A stretch of DNA of 45,995 nucleotides, taken from positions 1 to 45,995 of the forward strand of contig NZ_FUYF01000017.1 in NCBI RefSeq assembly GCF_900167555.1, given 5' to 3'. The notes below the pieces were generated by a model that worked only from the letters and a program-made list of their open reading frames with translations, searched no databases and was not told the origin of the DNA. The stretch comes from Gemmiger formicilis. Lineage in GTDB: Bacteria; Bacillota; Clostridia; Oscillospirales; Ruminococcaceae. Positions 25,859 to 34,221 of this stretch are shown piece by piece (position 1 is the stretch's first letter; each line of letters starts with the position of its first letter). The position numbers and the translations under genes are program-made.

Positions 25859-27412
25859 ATGTATAATTTATTGCTTGTAGATGATGAGCCACTGATTAAG
25901 GTTGCTTTCCAGTCCGCCGTGGAGTGGGGCAAGAACGGATTCCTGCTGGCGGCAACAGCCAGTAATGGGCAGGAAGCGCTGCACATTGTAGAGACACAGC
26001 ACATTGATGCGGTTATCACGGACTTGAAAATGCCCGGTATGGATGGGCTTGCACTCATTCATGAATTGAAAAAGCGCAGCTTTACCGGCCCGATTTTGGT
26101 ATTGAGCAACTATTCCGATTTCGATTCCGTGCGCACAGCCCTAACGGACGGCGCTTATGACTACTTCCTGAAAATCAATATGAACGGGGAAAGCATCGGT
26201 GAACATCTGAAAAAGATGGCCGATTTGCTTCGTGTCCAGCAGCAGCGCCAGACGGAGGAGGACCACCGATCCTTTGCCATTGAAGCGCAGAAAAAGGAGA
26301 ACGCCCTGATTCACTGCGCCCAATGGGTAACGTCCACTGCTGAGCCCTCCCCTGCTTCTAATCCGTTTTCCATGCTGCCGGAGCCGCTGTCCTTTCCTAT
26401 CCGGCTGTTTACCGTCACTTTAATTCCCGCAAAAACTCATCCTATGCCCGCGCTGGATGCTGTGACCGACTTAATTACCGAGGTTTTCGATGAAATCAGC
26501 GGCAAAGTATTTCTGCACACCCATGAGGATGAAATCTGCGGGCTGATCAGCAATGAAAGCCTTGTAGCCTCCGGGCGCACTCTGGATAAGAAACTTGCCC
26601 GCTTGCAACGGCAGGTCACAACATATTTTCTGGATGCGCCAGTCATCATCTACCACGACAAGCCCATTTCACTGGCTGAACTCCGCCAAGGCTACCAGCT
26701 GTGTGAGGATTCTAAGGCGCTCGCCTTTTATGTGGGGTGCAGCGCTCCCATAAAGGCAACGGCACACACAGTTACCGCCCAACCCTTCCATGTCTCTCAG
26801 GCAGAACTGTCCAAGGCCACCGCAGCAGCAGCGCAAAATGCCGATGAATTGCAGATGCAGATTGCTGTTCATACTTTCTTCCAGAATTGTGCGGCACTCT
26901 GTATGCCGCCGCAGCGCGTCCGTGAAGCCTGCCATCTGTTGCTGGAGCGTCCCGGCGATAATATGATTCCGCAGGAGACACTGGAGCAAACCTTTAAAGA
27001 AATAGAAAAAGCCCCCACTGCGGAGGCTCTTGAACAACTGCTCTGCTTGATTTTGCAGGAGCGCATAGGACTTAGCAAAATTGCCTTGAGCAAATTCAAA
27101 AAAGAGGTGCAGGCCGTCATCATCTATGTAAACGCGCATTATATGGACAAGCTGACGCTGGACGGCATTGCCGACTATGTAGGGCTGAACCGGGAATATC
27201 TGAGCCGCCTGTTCTCCAAAGAGACCGGCATCGGCCTGTTCCAGTACATCAACGAGGTGCGCATGAAACGCGCCGGTGAGATGATCCGCAGTAATAAGCA
27301 GGCCTATGTCAAGGAAGTAGCTGCCGCCGTAGGTTTTGATGACCCCTACTTCTTCTCGCGGAAGTTCAAAGAATTTTATGGGAAGACACCAAGCGAATAT
27401 ACGGAGGGGTAA
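25859..27412 (+). CDS. YesN-type response regulator (REC + AraC HTH)
   Basis: A 517-residue regulator. The N-terminal receiver has the acidic pair in LLVDDEP and the phosphoacceptor Asp55 in VITDLKMPGMDG. The middle 250 residues are a helical linker. The last 100 residues are an AraC-type DNA-binding domain (LTLDGIADYVGLNREYLSRL and VKEVAAAVGFDDPYFFSRKF). It is the partner of the preceding kinase and the likely activator of the solute-binding protein, permease and enzyme operon across the divergent promoter region. A terminator follows at 27459. Confidence 0.93.
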   Translation: MYNLLLVDDEPLIKVAFQSAVEWGKNGFLLAATASNGQEALHIVETQHIDAVITDLKMPGMDGLALIHELKKRSFTGPILVLSNYSDFDSVRTALTDGAYDYFLKINMNGESIGEHLKKMADLLRVQQQRQTEEDHRSFAIEAQKKENALIHCAQWVTSTAEPSPASNPFSMLPEPLSFPIRLFTVTLIPAKTHPMPALDAVTDLITEVFDEISGKVFLHTHEDEICGLISNESLVASGRTLDKKLARLQRQVTTYFLDAPVIIYHDKPISLAELRQGYQLCEDSKALAFYVGCSAPIKATAHTVTAQPFHVSQAELSKATAAAAQNADELQMQIAVHTFFQNCAALCMPPQRVREACHLLLERPGDNMIPQETLEQTFKEIEKAPTAEALEQLLCLILQERIGLSKIALSKFKKEVQAVIIYVNAHYMDKLTLDGIADYVGLNREYLSRLFSKETGIGLFQYINEVRMKRAGEMIRSNKQAYVKEVAAAVGFDDPYFFSRKFKEFYGKTPSEYTEG

Positions 27413-27458
27413 AGGTTAAGATGGAACTCATGGAACGATATTAGGGGAACCCTTTTGT

Positions 27459-27490
27459 GCCGCTTTCAAAAGTGGCTTCTTGCTTTTTCT
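27459..27490 (+). terminator. terminator after YesN gene
   Basis: GCCGCTTT (27459-27466) and AAAGTGGC (27469-27476) form an 8-bp stem with one G-T pair and a two-base gap, then TTCTTGCTTTTTC. It ends the two-component unit and separates it from AT-rich accessory DNA. Confidence 0.6.
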
Positions 27491-27620
27491 TTATAACTTC
27501 CTACCTTTTTTGTAGCGTAATATATAGATACTAATTCGGATATGGTATGATTAAGGAATAAGCGTTTTAGACATACTATCCATTCTTCTTTTACACAATA
27601 TAATTTGATGAGGTAAAAAT

Positions 27621-28964
27621 ATGCTTTTTGATGAAAAAGACTTGAGCGTCTTTGATAACCCAGATTCTCGCTCTTATTTCAAAGAAATTCTGCAATCATA
27701 TTATAGTCAAAATTACCGCGCAACAATTGTTTTGTTATACTCTTTTGTTATCTACGATCTGTTTATGAAATTGCAAACCATGGCAAATGAAGGTGATAGC
27801 AAAGCTAATAAAAAGCTTACAGACATTAATGCGATGATAGCGGATGACGAAAAGTACTCAAAGGTTGAAAACGAAATCATTCAATTTTTCAAGGATAATT
27901 GTCCTTTATATTTTAATAGGTTTATTGAGGATATAGATTATTTGAAAATTTGTAGAAACAAATGTGCTCATCTTAAAGTTGATGATAATACTTTGTATAT
28001 TCCCAGTGACTATCATGCCAGAATGTTAATATGTTCAATGTATGATCATATTTTATCTGTTAAAGCCCCGTTTATTATGGATCTGTTTTCTATTGCTCAA
28101 GCAGATGTAGAGAACTACACAAATTCTATATCGTATATTTCTGATAGCCAGTTTGATGAGTCTATAAAAGCCAACATAGAGAATAAATACCTAAAACGTA
28201 TGACGTATGATTCACTAAAGAAATCGTACAAAACATTTATACGGCTCCTATTTGTATCCGAAGATGAAAAGTGTATTGAAAACATCTACGGTTTATATGC
28301 GTTTGCCTATGTAATGACTGGTTACATACTAAGACACGGTTTTCAGGCTGTATTTAAAGAAGATTCGATACTAGACACTTTTTTGCGAATCCCGGTTAGT
28401 TCACTTGAAAACTCTTCCCCACGGAAAAATGCATTAATTAAAATTATTATGGATTATCCTATTATAATGGATATTGTAAGAGAAAATCAAAACATCTTTG
28501 CATACATAGTAGATCAATTTTTTAGTGTGCCACATCATTTAAAATATTATCATACATTTTATCCAAGAAGCGAAAAATCGGTTTATACATTCTTTAAGGA
28601 AGCCCCTGCCATACAACAATCTATAGATTCTGAAATTTTATATAATGCCGTTAAGGACTCTCCTGATTTTGATCTTGGCGAATTCTCTCTTTTGATGGTC
28701 AAAAAGATTCCAAATTTTTCTGGTTTTGATTCCGCTGATGGATTTATGAATTTCTTCACCGCACATCTGCAGGGCTTAACTATTTCAGAAATCAATTCTA
28801 TAATGGCAGTATATTATAGAAACAATCAATGTACCCTTCGCGGAAGACATTCGTCTGATAATCGATTTGTCAAAAAGTATATAGAGACTCATGATCACAC
28901 AGATGATGCTGAAGAGTCTCTGAATCAAGAAAATGTAAATCCAACGCCTACCTTAGATAAATAA
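27621..28964 (+). CDS. large HEPN-motif protein of unknown function
   Basis: A 447-residue soluble protein, much more AT-rich than the glycan genes upstream. The first 140 residues are helical and contain ICRNKCAHLKV, with R112-N-K-C-A-H117, the R-x4-H motif of HEPN domains, preceded by helices with NYRATIVLLYSFVIYDLFMK. This N-terminal part resembles HEPN proteins that act as RNases or as sensors in defence genes. The remaining 300 residues have no recognised domain. GATGAGG provides the ribosome site. It stands alone between the YesN terminator and a truncated peptidase gene. Codon use and isolation suggest horizontal acquisition. Confidence 0.65.
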   Translation: MLFDEKDLSVFDNPDSRSYFKEILQSYYSQNYRATIVLLYSFVIYDLFMKLQTMANEGDSKANKKLTDINAMIADDEKYSKVENEIIQFFKDNCPLYFNRFIEDIDYLKICRNKCAHLKVDDNTLYIPSDYHARMLICSMYDHILSVKAPFIMDLFSIAQADVENYTNSISYISDSQFDESIKANIENKYLKRMTYDSLKKSYKTFIRLLFVSEDEKCIENIYGLYAFAYVMTGYILRHGFQAVFKEDSILDTFLRIPVSSLENSSPRKNALIKIIMDYPIIMDIVRENQNIFAYIVDQFFSVPHHLKYYHTFYPRSEKSVYTFFKEAPAIQQSIDSEILYNAVKDSPDFDLGEFSLLMVKKIPNFSGFDSADGFMNFFTAHLQGLTISEINSIMAVYYRNNQCTLRGRHSSDNRFVKKYIETHDHTDDAEESLNQENVNPTPTLDK

Positions 28965-29156
28965 GAAGCCTTCAATCATTTTTATTAGTTTGTCAGATAA
29001 GCTCATTTTTGCTATTGCAACCGCATGGTTAGTTGAGTTGTCGATTTTTGCTCTATCTGTGGTCAAACATGCAATTGGTGCGTTCTAATGATAGTTTAAT
29101 CCTTACTTTGTTTCCCTTGTAAGCAAAGACTCTTAAATCAAAGTTTTCTGTCATGA
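28965..29156. other. short intergenic stretch ending in a probable joint
   Basis: AT-rich DNA with no gene recognised. Coding sequence in the lectin-peptidase frame begins abruptly after a TGA at 29154, so the 5' part of that gene was lost somewhere in or near this stretch. Confidence 0.5.
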
Positions 29157-29744
29157 AACCTGTACCTGACTCCGGCATCCAATTCGAGCGGTGCTGCTCT
29201 GACGTGGGAAAATGCATCCAATGCAGACAATCAGATTTGGCAGCTTTGCGCGTCCCAGTCCAGCGGTGGCGGCAGTACGGGCGATTATGTGTGGCCGACG
29301 AAGTCTACGCGTATCACACAGTCCTATTCCTCTGGACATACCGGTATTGATATCGGTGCAGTGACTGCTGGTGTTGAAGGTGATCCCATTTATGCATTCT
29401 GCTCTGGCAAGGTTAAGCGCGTATTTAACTGGAATGCCTCTCAGGGTACCTCCGGTAACGCATCCATGGGTAACTGCGTTTTTATCCAGAGCGCAAACCC
29501 GAAACCTAGCAATGGCGGCTCGTATTTGCGAACCATCTATATGCACATGCAGTCTGCACCGCTCGTAAGCGTAGGACAGTATGTCACCAAGGGGCAGATC
29601 ATTGGCTATATGGGGAATACGGGCAATTCCTCGGCTGCTCATCTGCACTTTGCTATGCAGGCTAACAGTACCGATATGAACCCTGAAACGGGCACTGATC
29701 GGTATGTTGATCGTGATTGGATCAACCCGATGGCGTACTTCTAA
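29157..29744 (+). pseudogene. lectin-M23 peptidase, 5'-truncated
   Basis: An open frame of 195 codons begins inside a lectin-like repeat (NLYLTPASNSSGAALTWEN, then NADNQIWQL), passes a Gly/Ser linker and a VWPTKSTRITQSYSSGHTGID block, and ends in a complete M23 (LytM) domain. The zinc ligands are visible: His and Asp in GHTGIDIG, and HLHFAM near the end. M23 enzymes cut peptidoglycan cross-bridges or stems. No start codon with a ribosome site fits the frame, and the lectin module lacks its beginning, so the gene is broken at about 29155. The lectin part resembles the module of the amidase at 44795-45571, pointing to a common family of modular lysins. Confidence 0.8.
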
Positions 29745-29760
29745 TAGAGAAAAGTACGCC

Positions 29761-29817
29761 CTAGCATAAGACAAGAGGCATTCTCCTACAAGGGGGATGC
29801 CTCTTGTCTTATGCTAG
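29761..29817. terminator. long perfect inverted repeat between convergent genes
   Basis: Arms 29761-29781 and 29797-29817 are perfectly complementary over 21 bp. The 15-base loop can pair further (TCTCC with GGGGGA). It lies between the M23 gene (plus) and the lipoprotein gene (minus), where a bidirectional terminator is expected, although neither side has a strong T run. Confidence 0.7.
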
Positions 29818-29865
29818 ATGGCAGTTAAAAGATAAAGCGGTCTTACAAGATTGATGATGGGAAAT

Positions 29866-30669
29866 TCATTGGGAAGTGATTGACTCTAGTTGATAAACGA
29901 CATTCCCATCAGAATTATCAGTGTAAGTGAAGTGATAAACTAAGGCGCTTTTTTGTTTTGAGGAATCCTCAAATTGATTATCAGATGTTTCTGTAAAAAC
30001 TAGAGCTTCAGAAGCCGCCGTATCGAACGTTACATCTGTTACCGTAATATCGCCGTAGGGGAGAGAGGTTTCTTGGCTGTAATAGCAAGTCCCGTTTTGC
30101 GGATCACCAAAGGGCCACTCGGTTATACTCGAAATAGAAAGATCAGAAAGCCCTAAATATAAATCGGCGGTTTGCAGAATATCGCTTTCGGGAATTTCCC
30201 AGAAAAAATTGGAATTCTGTGTATAAGAAGAACCCTCGCCGTTTCTTTCAAAAGTCTGGTATAGCAAAAAGAATGACAAAGAATAATCTAAAGGAATATC
30301 TTTGGTGCTTTGCATAGGGGAATGGAAAAAACGTCCCAAAGTTTGGGTATATAAAGCAAGATCGGATTTCTGCGCTTCATTATCAGGAAATACGGAAATT
30401 TGTTCATTTTGGGCGGGAGTACTCTCCGGAAGCACATCACCAGATGCCGACTCGACAGGTTCATCAACGGAAGCCGTGGCAGCAGGAGTTGGAGATGGGG
30501 GTGTTGAAGCGGATGTATCCGTCGAATTTGTGTCCGAATTGTTTTCTGAATTTGATAAAGGAGTGGATGATGCCGAGGACGATGCAGGTGTAATAGAAAT
30601 GCTGCATCCCGACAGTAAGCAAGTGCATAATGCAATAGAAAGAATGGCTTTTGTGCTTTTCTGAGTCAT
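29866..30669 (-). CDS. hypothetical lipoprotein
   Basis: A 267-residue protein with a lipoprotein signal (LCTCLLSGC lipobox, about residues 14-22). A low-complexity linker rich in Ser, Thr, Pro and Asn (to about residue 90) is followed by an unrecognised extracellular domain of about 175 residues with ICYY/WPFGDPQNGTCYYSQ-like aromatic blocks and many Asp/Thr. GGAGG sits 10 bases before its ATG. Its start overlaps the stop of a sigma-region-2-like gene (ATGA at 30666-30669), so the two are translated together. The arrangement recalls sigma factor and membrane-partner pairs, but no anti-sigma domain is recognised. Confidence 0.75.
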   Translation of the reverse strand: MTQKSTKAILSIALCTCLLSGCSISITPASSSASSTPLSNSENNSDTNSTDTSASTPPSPTPAATASVDEPVESASGDVLPESTPAQNEQISVFPDNEAQKSDLALYTQTLGRFFHSPMQSTKDIPLDYSLSFFLLYQTFERNGEGSSYTQNSNFFWEIPESDILQTADLYLGLSDLSISSITEWPFGDPQNGTCYYSQETSLPYGDITVTDVTFDTAASEALVFTETSDNQFEDSSKQKSALVYHFTYTDNSDGNVVYQLESITSQ

Positions 30670-30980
30670 AATCGAAATCCTCCTTCAATAATATCTAACC
30701 ACAAACGGAAAAAGGACGTTTGTAGGGAAAATACGAAGATGTGCATAGAGATCGCAATGTATTTTATAATAGCGCCGTCACTCGTCGAAGACAACCGTTC
30801 CAGGGATAGAGTTTTGAGTAATGATAAAAAGTAGCACTGCAAATCCTCAAAACCATCTTCTCGATGTAAAATAAAGGCGTAGTGCTTCAATAGCGGTGTG
30901 AATTTTTGAACGAGTGTCCATGCTGCGGTTGAATCACCGGATTGGTATGCAACAATGCCTTGATAAATTTCCGGGACCAT
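30666..30980 (-). CDS. sigma-70 region-2-like small protein
   Basis: A 104-residue protein with WTLVQKFTPLLKHYAFIL, then EDGFEDLQCYFLSLLK and DGAIIKYIAISMH. This matches the region-2 helices of the sigma-like proteins in clostridial accessory elements (UviA/TcdR-like or conjugative helix-turn-helix proteins). Region 4, needed for -35 binding, is missing: after IAISMHIFVF the protein ends with a hydrophobic tail of unusual composition that runs over the ribosome site of the lipoprotein gene. It may be a truncated sigma factor, or a short form that works with another protein. The ATG lies 7-10 bases after a weak GGTGATAG site. Confidence 0.6.
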   Translation of the reverse strand: MVPEIYQGIVAYQSGDSTAAWTLVQKFTPLLKHYAFILHREDGFEDLQCYFLSLLKTLSLERLSSTSDGAIIKYIAISMHIFVFSLQTSFFRLWLDIIEGGFRL

Positions 30981-31152
30981 TTTCTTCTATCACCCCGAAG
31001 GGTAAGGAGAAAACAGCGGACGGTTTGTAAACGTAAGAAAAAAGAAATTAAATTATAGCAGTAAGACTTTGAAAATCGCCATTTGAAAAGCATCCACACA
31101 ACGCCGCTATAATGCCAAGTAGAATGATTCGGCGATGCTGCTACTGCTTTGC
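30981..31152. other. intergenic between two minus-strand genes
   Basis: No gene seen. It should hold the promoter of the sigma-like gene and the end of the propeller-binding protein transcript, but no convincing terminator stem or -35/-10 pair stands out. Confidence 0.4.
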
Positions 31153-33324
31153 TTATTGCTGCTCGGAAAAATAGAGTCCCAGGTTTTCCTCGATGCGCTG
31201 GACGGCGGTGTCCAGGTCGATCTCGTTGCCGTAGTAGTCAAACGCAGCCTCATGCGTTACATCATAAATCGTGGCAGAGCTGACGGACGGCGCGCCCAGC
31301 TCTTCGATCAGGGAATCCCAATCGCAGGTCAGCGGGTCGGCGGCGTAGGTCTGCTCCCCGTCCGCGATGGTCTGCGCCAGATAGGCGTTTTCCACATCCC
31401 GCTGTACCGAGAAGCCCTTGTAGAGGGAATTCAACTGCACAACGGGGTCTGTCAGCATGATTTGGACAAAAGCTTTTGCCAGTGTGGGGTTGGCGGCGTT
31501 AGCCGGGATGGAAACGATCTCTTTGGCCTCAAAGCCGCTGCCGGGCAGCGGCCGGATGGCAACGGCGGGGTAGCTCCAAAACAGCTTCAGCGCGTCGGAA
31601 CGGCTGCTTACAACGCCGGTACCGCAGGGGTAACTCCCCTCGGCCACCTTGATCAGGCTCATGGCAAACTCCGACTGGGCCACGCTCTGTCCGTTGCCGC
31701 TGGCCATCACATACTCGTTGGTTTGGGCGGTGATCTGCTGGCCATCGATCATCTCTCTGGTGGATTGCAGGAATGCGCGCAGCGCGTCCTCGTCAATGCG
31801 CTTCTCCTCCGGGAAGAGCCCGGCGCTGGAGGCAATATAGAAGGAATCAAAAATATCCTCGTAGGAGGTGTTAAAAATCAGGCTTTGCTCCTGATAGAGC
31901 GCGGCCAGCGACGCCAGCGAGGCGTAGTCATCCACGTTGATCTCGCTGCTGCCGCTTACAAAAACCGGCACGCGGAACACCGACGGATAGGCGTAGGGCC
32001 TGCCGTCCAGCGAGTAGGCGGTCAGGATGTTTTCATAGTATCCGTCCATCGAAACAACACCATCCAGCGACGCCAGCACACCTTTCTCCATCAGCGAACG
32101 GATGGGCAGGCCGTCCAGAAAAAGCACGTCGGGCGCTTCACCGGCCAGCAGACGGGTGTTTAGATTCTTGATGATATCCTCGTCGGAAAGGGCCTGGCTG
32201 GTGGCATCGCGGCCAAATTCCAACTGAACGTCACAATCCGGGTACTGGTTGGCAAAGACCGCGGCGGCGCTGCGGATGACATCGCTGTCCTCCAGCGCCC
32301 AAATATACAGGCTTTGCGCTGCCTGTGTGGGCAGGGTGGCGTCCAACCGGATCAGGACAGTCAGCGGCGCGCCGTTCTGCAGGCAGGACACCAGGAAGGC
32401 GGCATCCCCCAGCGGGAGAATCTCATAGTCGGTGGTCTGCGGTGCGGCGTAGACAAAGCCTTTTTCCTGCACCATGGCCTGCTTGACCGAGGAACCAAAG
32501 CCCGCCTGAAAAACTCCGTCCATGGTGAGGAAAACGATCTGCTGGTTCTCGCCGTCCACCGCATAGGCGGCCACCTCCTGTGCCTCAGGAACAATCGCAA
32601 AGGAATCGGCCTTTTCACCGGAAGGAAGCGCATAGACATCCATCGTTCCGGCATTCCGGTTGCGCAGATACAGCCGGTTGCCCGATACCGCAAAGGTATA
32701 ATCCACAACGCTGGGACGGATCGTGGCGGAAATATCCCCGCTCTGCCCGTCCACAATCTGCAGAACACAGCTTCCTGCGCCGTCCGCCAGGCAGACGACC
32801 GCATACCCCGGGGCGGCGGCAAAGTCGGTGATGTAGGGCGCGGTGCCGCCGGCAGGCGGCGTATCCGTCAACACTGTGCGGACGCTTCCCTGCGAATCGA
32901 CGCGGTAGAGCGTCAACGCGCCGCCGGTCTCGGCGGCGGCCACCCACCACCGGCCGCTGCCGCCGTAACAGGCGGTCAGCGTTTCCACCTGCGTTTTGTC
33001 CAGCCCGTCCAGAAAGGCTTGTACGGTGGAGGGATCGATGGTTTCCCAGCCATCCCCCGTCCAGGAAAACGCCGCTGCGGTGTTTTGGGCGTCATTATAC
33101 AGCGATAACGTGGGAACGCCGTCCAGCATCTGTAGCTTGGCGGGAGCGAAGCCGCTGTCCACCGCGGGGGTGACCTCCGTCTGGGTGTATTTTCCCGTGG
33201 CGTACTTCGTTTGGGAGGCCGTTCCCGGCTCCTCGGTTGAAGGAGCGGCGGAACACCCTGCCAGCGCCAGCAGCAAAGCCATGAGGGCGGCCAGCGGCGC
33301 AAGCCGTGATCGAATTCGGTTCAT
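31153..33324 (-). CDS. lipoprotein with propeller-like N-terminus fused to solute-binding domain
   Basis: A 723-residue lipoprotein (lipobox LAGC, Cys24). Residues about 60-335 form repeats of short beta strands (LTLYRVDSQGSVRTVL, GNRLYLRNRNAGTMDVYALP, NQQIVFLTMDGVFQAGF) consistent with a seven-bladed propeller. Residues about 336-723 are a family 1 extracellular solute-binding domain (IWALEDSDVIRSAAAVFANQ and GEAPDVLFLDGLP). Ordinary binding proteins have about 430 residues, so the propeller is an addition. The ATG at 33324 follows AGGAGG; the longer frame lacks a signal peptide. It is divergent from the OmpR/HK genes and carries upstream the same operator as the permease operon at 37293, so it is likely the binding subunit for those permeases. 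Confidence 0.85.
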   Translation of the reverse strand: MNRIRSRLAPLAALMALLLALAGCSAAPSTEEPGTASQTKYATGKYTQTEVTPAVDSGFAPAKLQMLDGVPTLSLYNDAQNTAAAFSWTGDGWETIDPSTVQAFLDGLDKTQVETLTACYGGSGRWWVAAAETGGALTLYRVDSQGSVRTVLTDTPPAGGTAPYITDFAAAPGYAVVCLADGAGSCVLQIVDGQSGDISATIRPSVVDYTFAVSGNRLYLRNRNAGTMDVYALPSGEKADSFAIVPEAQEVAAYAVDGENQQIVFLTMDGVFQAGFGSSVKQAMVQEKGFVYAAPQTTDYEILPLGDAAFLVSCLQNGAPLTVLIRLDATLPTQAAQSLYIWALEDSDVIRSAAAVFANQYPDCDVQLEFGRDATSQALSDEDIIKNLNTRLLAGEAPDVLFLDGLPIRSLMEKGVLASLDGVVSMDGYYENILTAYSLDGRPYAYPSVFRVPVFVSGSSEINVDDYASLASLAALYQEQSLIFNTSYEDIFDSFYIASSAGLFPEEKRIDEDALRAFLQSTREMIDGQQITAQTNEYVMASGNGQSVAQSEFAMSLIKVAEGSYPCGTGVVSSRSDALKLFWSYPAVAIRPLPGSGFEAKEIVSIPANAANPTLAKAFVQIMLTDPVVQLNSLYKGFSVQRDVENAYLAQTIADGEQTYAADPLTCDWDSLIEELGAPSVSSATIYDVTHEAAFDYYGNEIDLDTAVQRIEENLGLYFSEQQ

Positions 33325-33386
33325 ACAAATTCCTCCTGACGGGGCGGCGGCGCAGGCGGCCGCTGCCCTGGCAATTTTGGTAATAC

Positions 33387-33421
33387 CACTGTACCACACA
33401 AAACCTGAAAAAATCCTGAAT
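33387..33421 (-). promoter_or_regulatory. promoter/operator of propeller-binding protein gene
   Basis: Reading the minus strand: TTCAGG, 5 bases, TTCAGG (11-bp period), 10 bases, TACAGT as -10. The direct repeat replaces the -35, the usual site for an OmpR-type activator. The element matches 30 of 35 aligned positions of the one at 37238-37272. The start codon lies about 60 bases downstream. Confidence 0.8.
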
Positions 33422-33534
33422 GCGCCTGCGGCTCTTTCCGGCCTTGGTTGCGCTCCGGGAGAATTTGTGCTATAAATTAAATAATCTGCCGCTTTTGATA
33501 CGGCCTGCGAGATATGCCCCGGGAGGTAGAATAC

Positions 33535-34221
33535 ATGAACTTGCTAGTGATCGAAGATGACCGGAAACTGAACCGGATGCTGTGCGAAATCCTTGAAAAA
33601 GAGGGCTACACGGTGAAAGCCTGCACCGACGGGGAGGAAGGCGCTTACTATCTGCAGCAGAACGCCTACGACCTGGCGCTGGTGGACTGGATGCTCCCCG
33701 GCGAAAGCGGGCCGGACATCCTGCGGGAAAGCCGCCGCAAGGGAATCATGACGCCGGTGGTGATGCTGACGGCGCTGACCGCCGTGGAAAACAAGGTGAC
33801 CTGCCTGGATGCCGGCGCCGACGACTATCTGGGTAAACCCTTTGACAGCCGGGAGCTGTTGGCCCGTGTCCGGGCCAACCTGCGGCGGCAGGCCCCCATC
33901 GAGGAGCTGGTGGTGCTGCGGTACGGGGATCTGGTGTACGACACCAAGGCGCTGCTGCTGGCCTGTGGCCGGGAGGAGATCGCGGTCTCCAAAAAGCTGG
34001 GCCTTATGATTGAACTGTTTATGAAAAGCAAGGGTCAGGCGCTGGCACGAGCCACCCTGTTTGCCCGCGTATGGGGCGCGGACGCCGACGTGGAGGAGGC
34101 CATTCTGGACAATTACATCGGCTTTTTCCGCCGGCGGCTGGCCCAGATCCACTCCAAGATGAGCTTGCGGACCGTTCGAGGTGTTGGGTATGCCCTTGTG
34201 GAAGAAAAAGAAGGCCGCTGA
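33535..34221 (+). CDS. OmpR-family response regulator
   Basis: A 228-residue regulator. The receiver has IEDD (acidic pair) and phosphoacceptor Asp51 in LVDWMLPG, with Lys in LGKPF. The C-terminal winged helix ends with LRTVRGVGYALVEEK. GGGAGG is 8 bases before the ATG at 33535; an in-frame upstream start is less well placed. A TATAAA-type -10 lies near 33470, with no TTCAGG repeats, so the regulator gene itself is not under the shared operator. It probably binds the TTCAGG direct repeats before the two divergent or downstream units, as OmpR proteins bind 11-bp spaced repeats. Confidence 0.92.
   Translation: MNLLVIEDDRKLNRMLCEILEKEGYTVKACTDGEEGAYYLQQNAYDLALVDWMLPGESGPDILRESRRKGIMTPVVMLTALTAVENKVTCLDAGADDYLGKPFDSRELLARVRANLRRQAPIEELVVLRYGDLVYDTKALLLACGREEIAVSKKLGLMIELFMKSKGQALARATLFARVWGADADVEEAILDNYIGFFRRRLAQIHSKMSLRTVRGVGYALVEEKEGR

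Noticed and set aside
31135-32163. Plus-strand frame opposite the propeller-binding protein
   Set aside because: Antisense shadow with no ribosome site or recognised domain.
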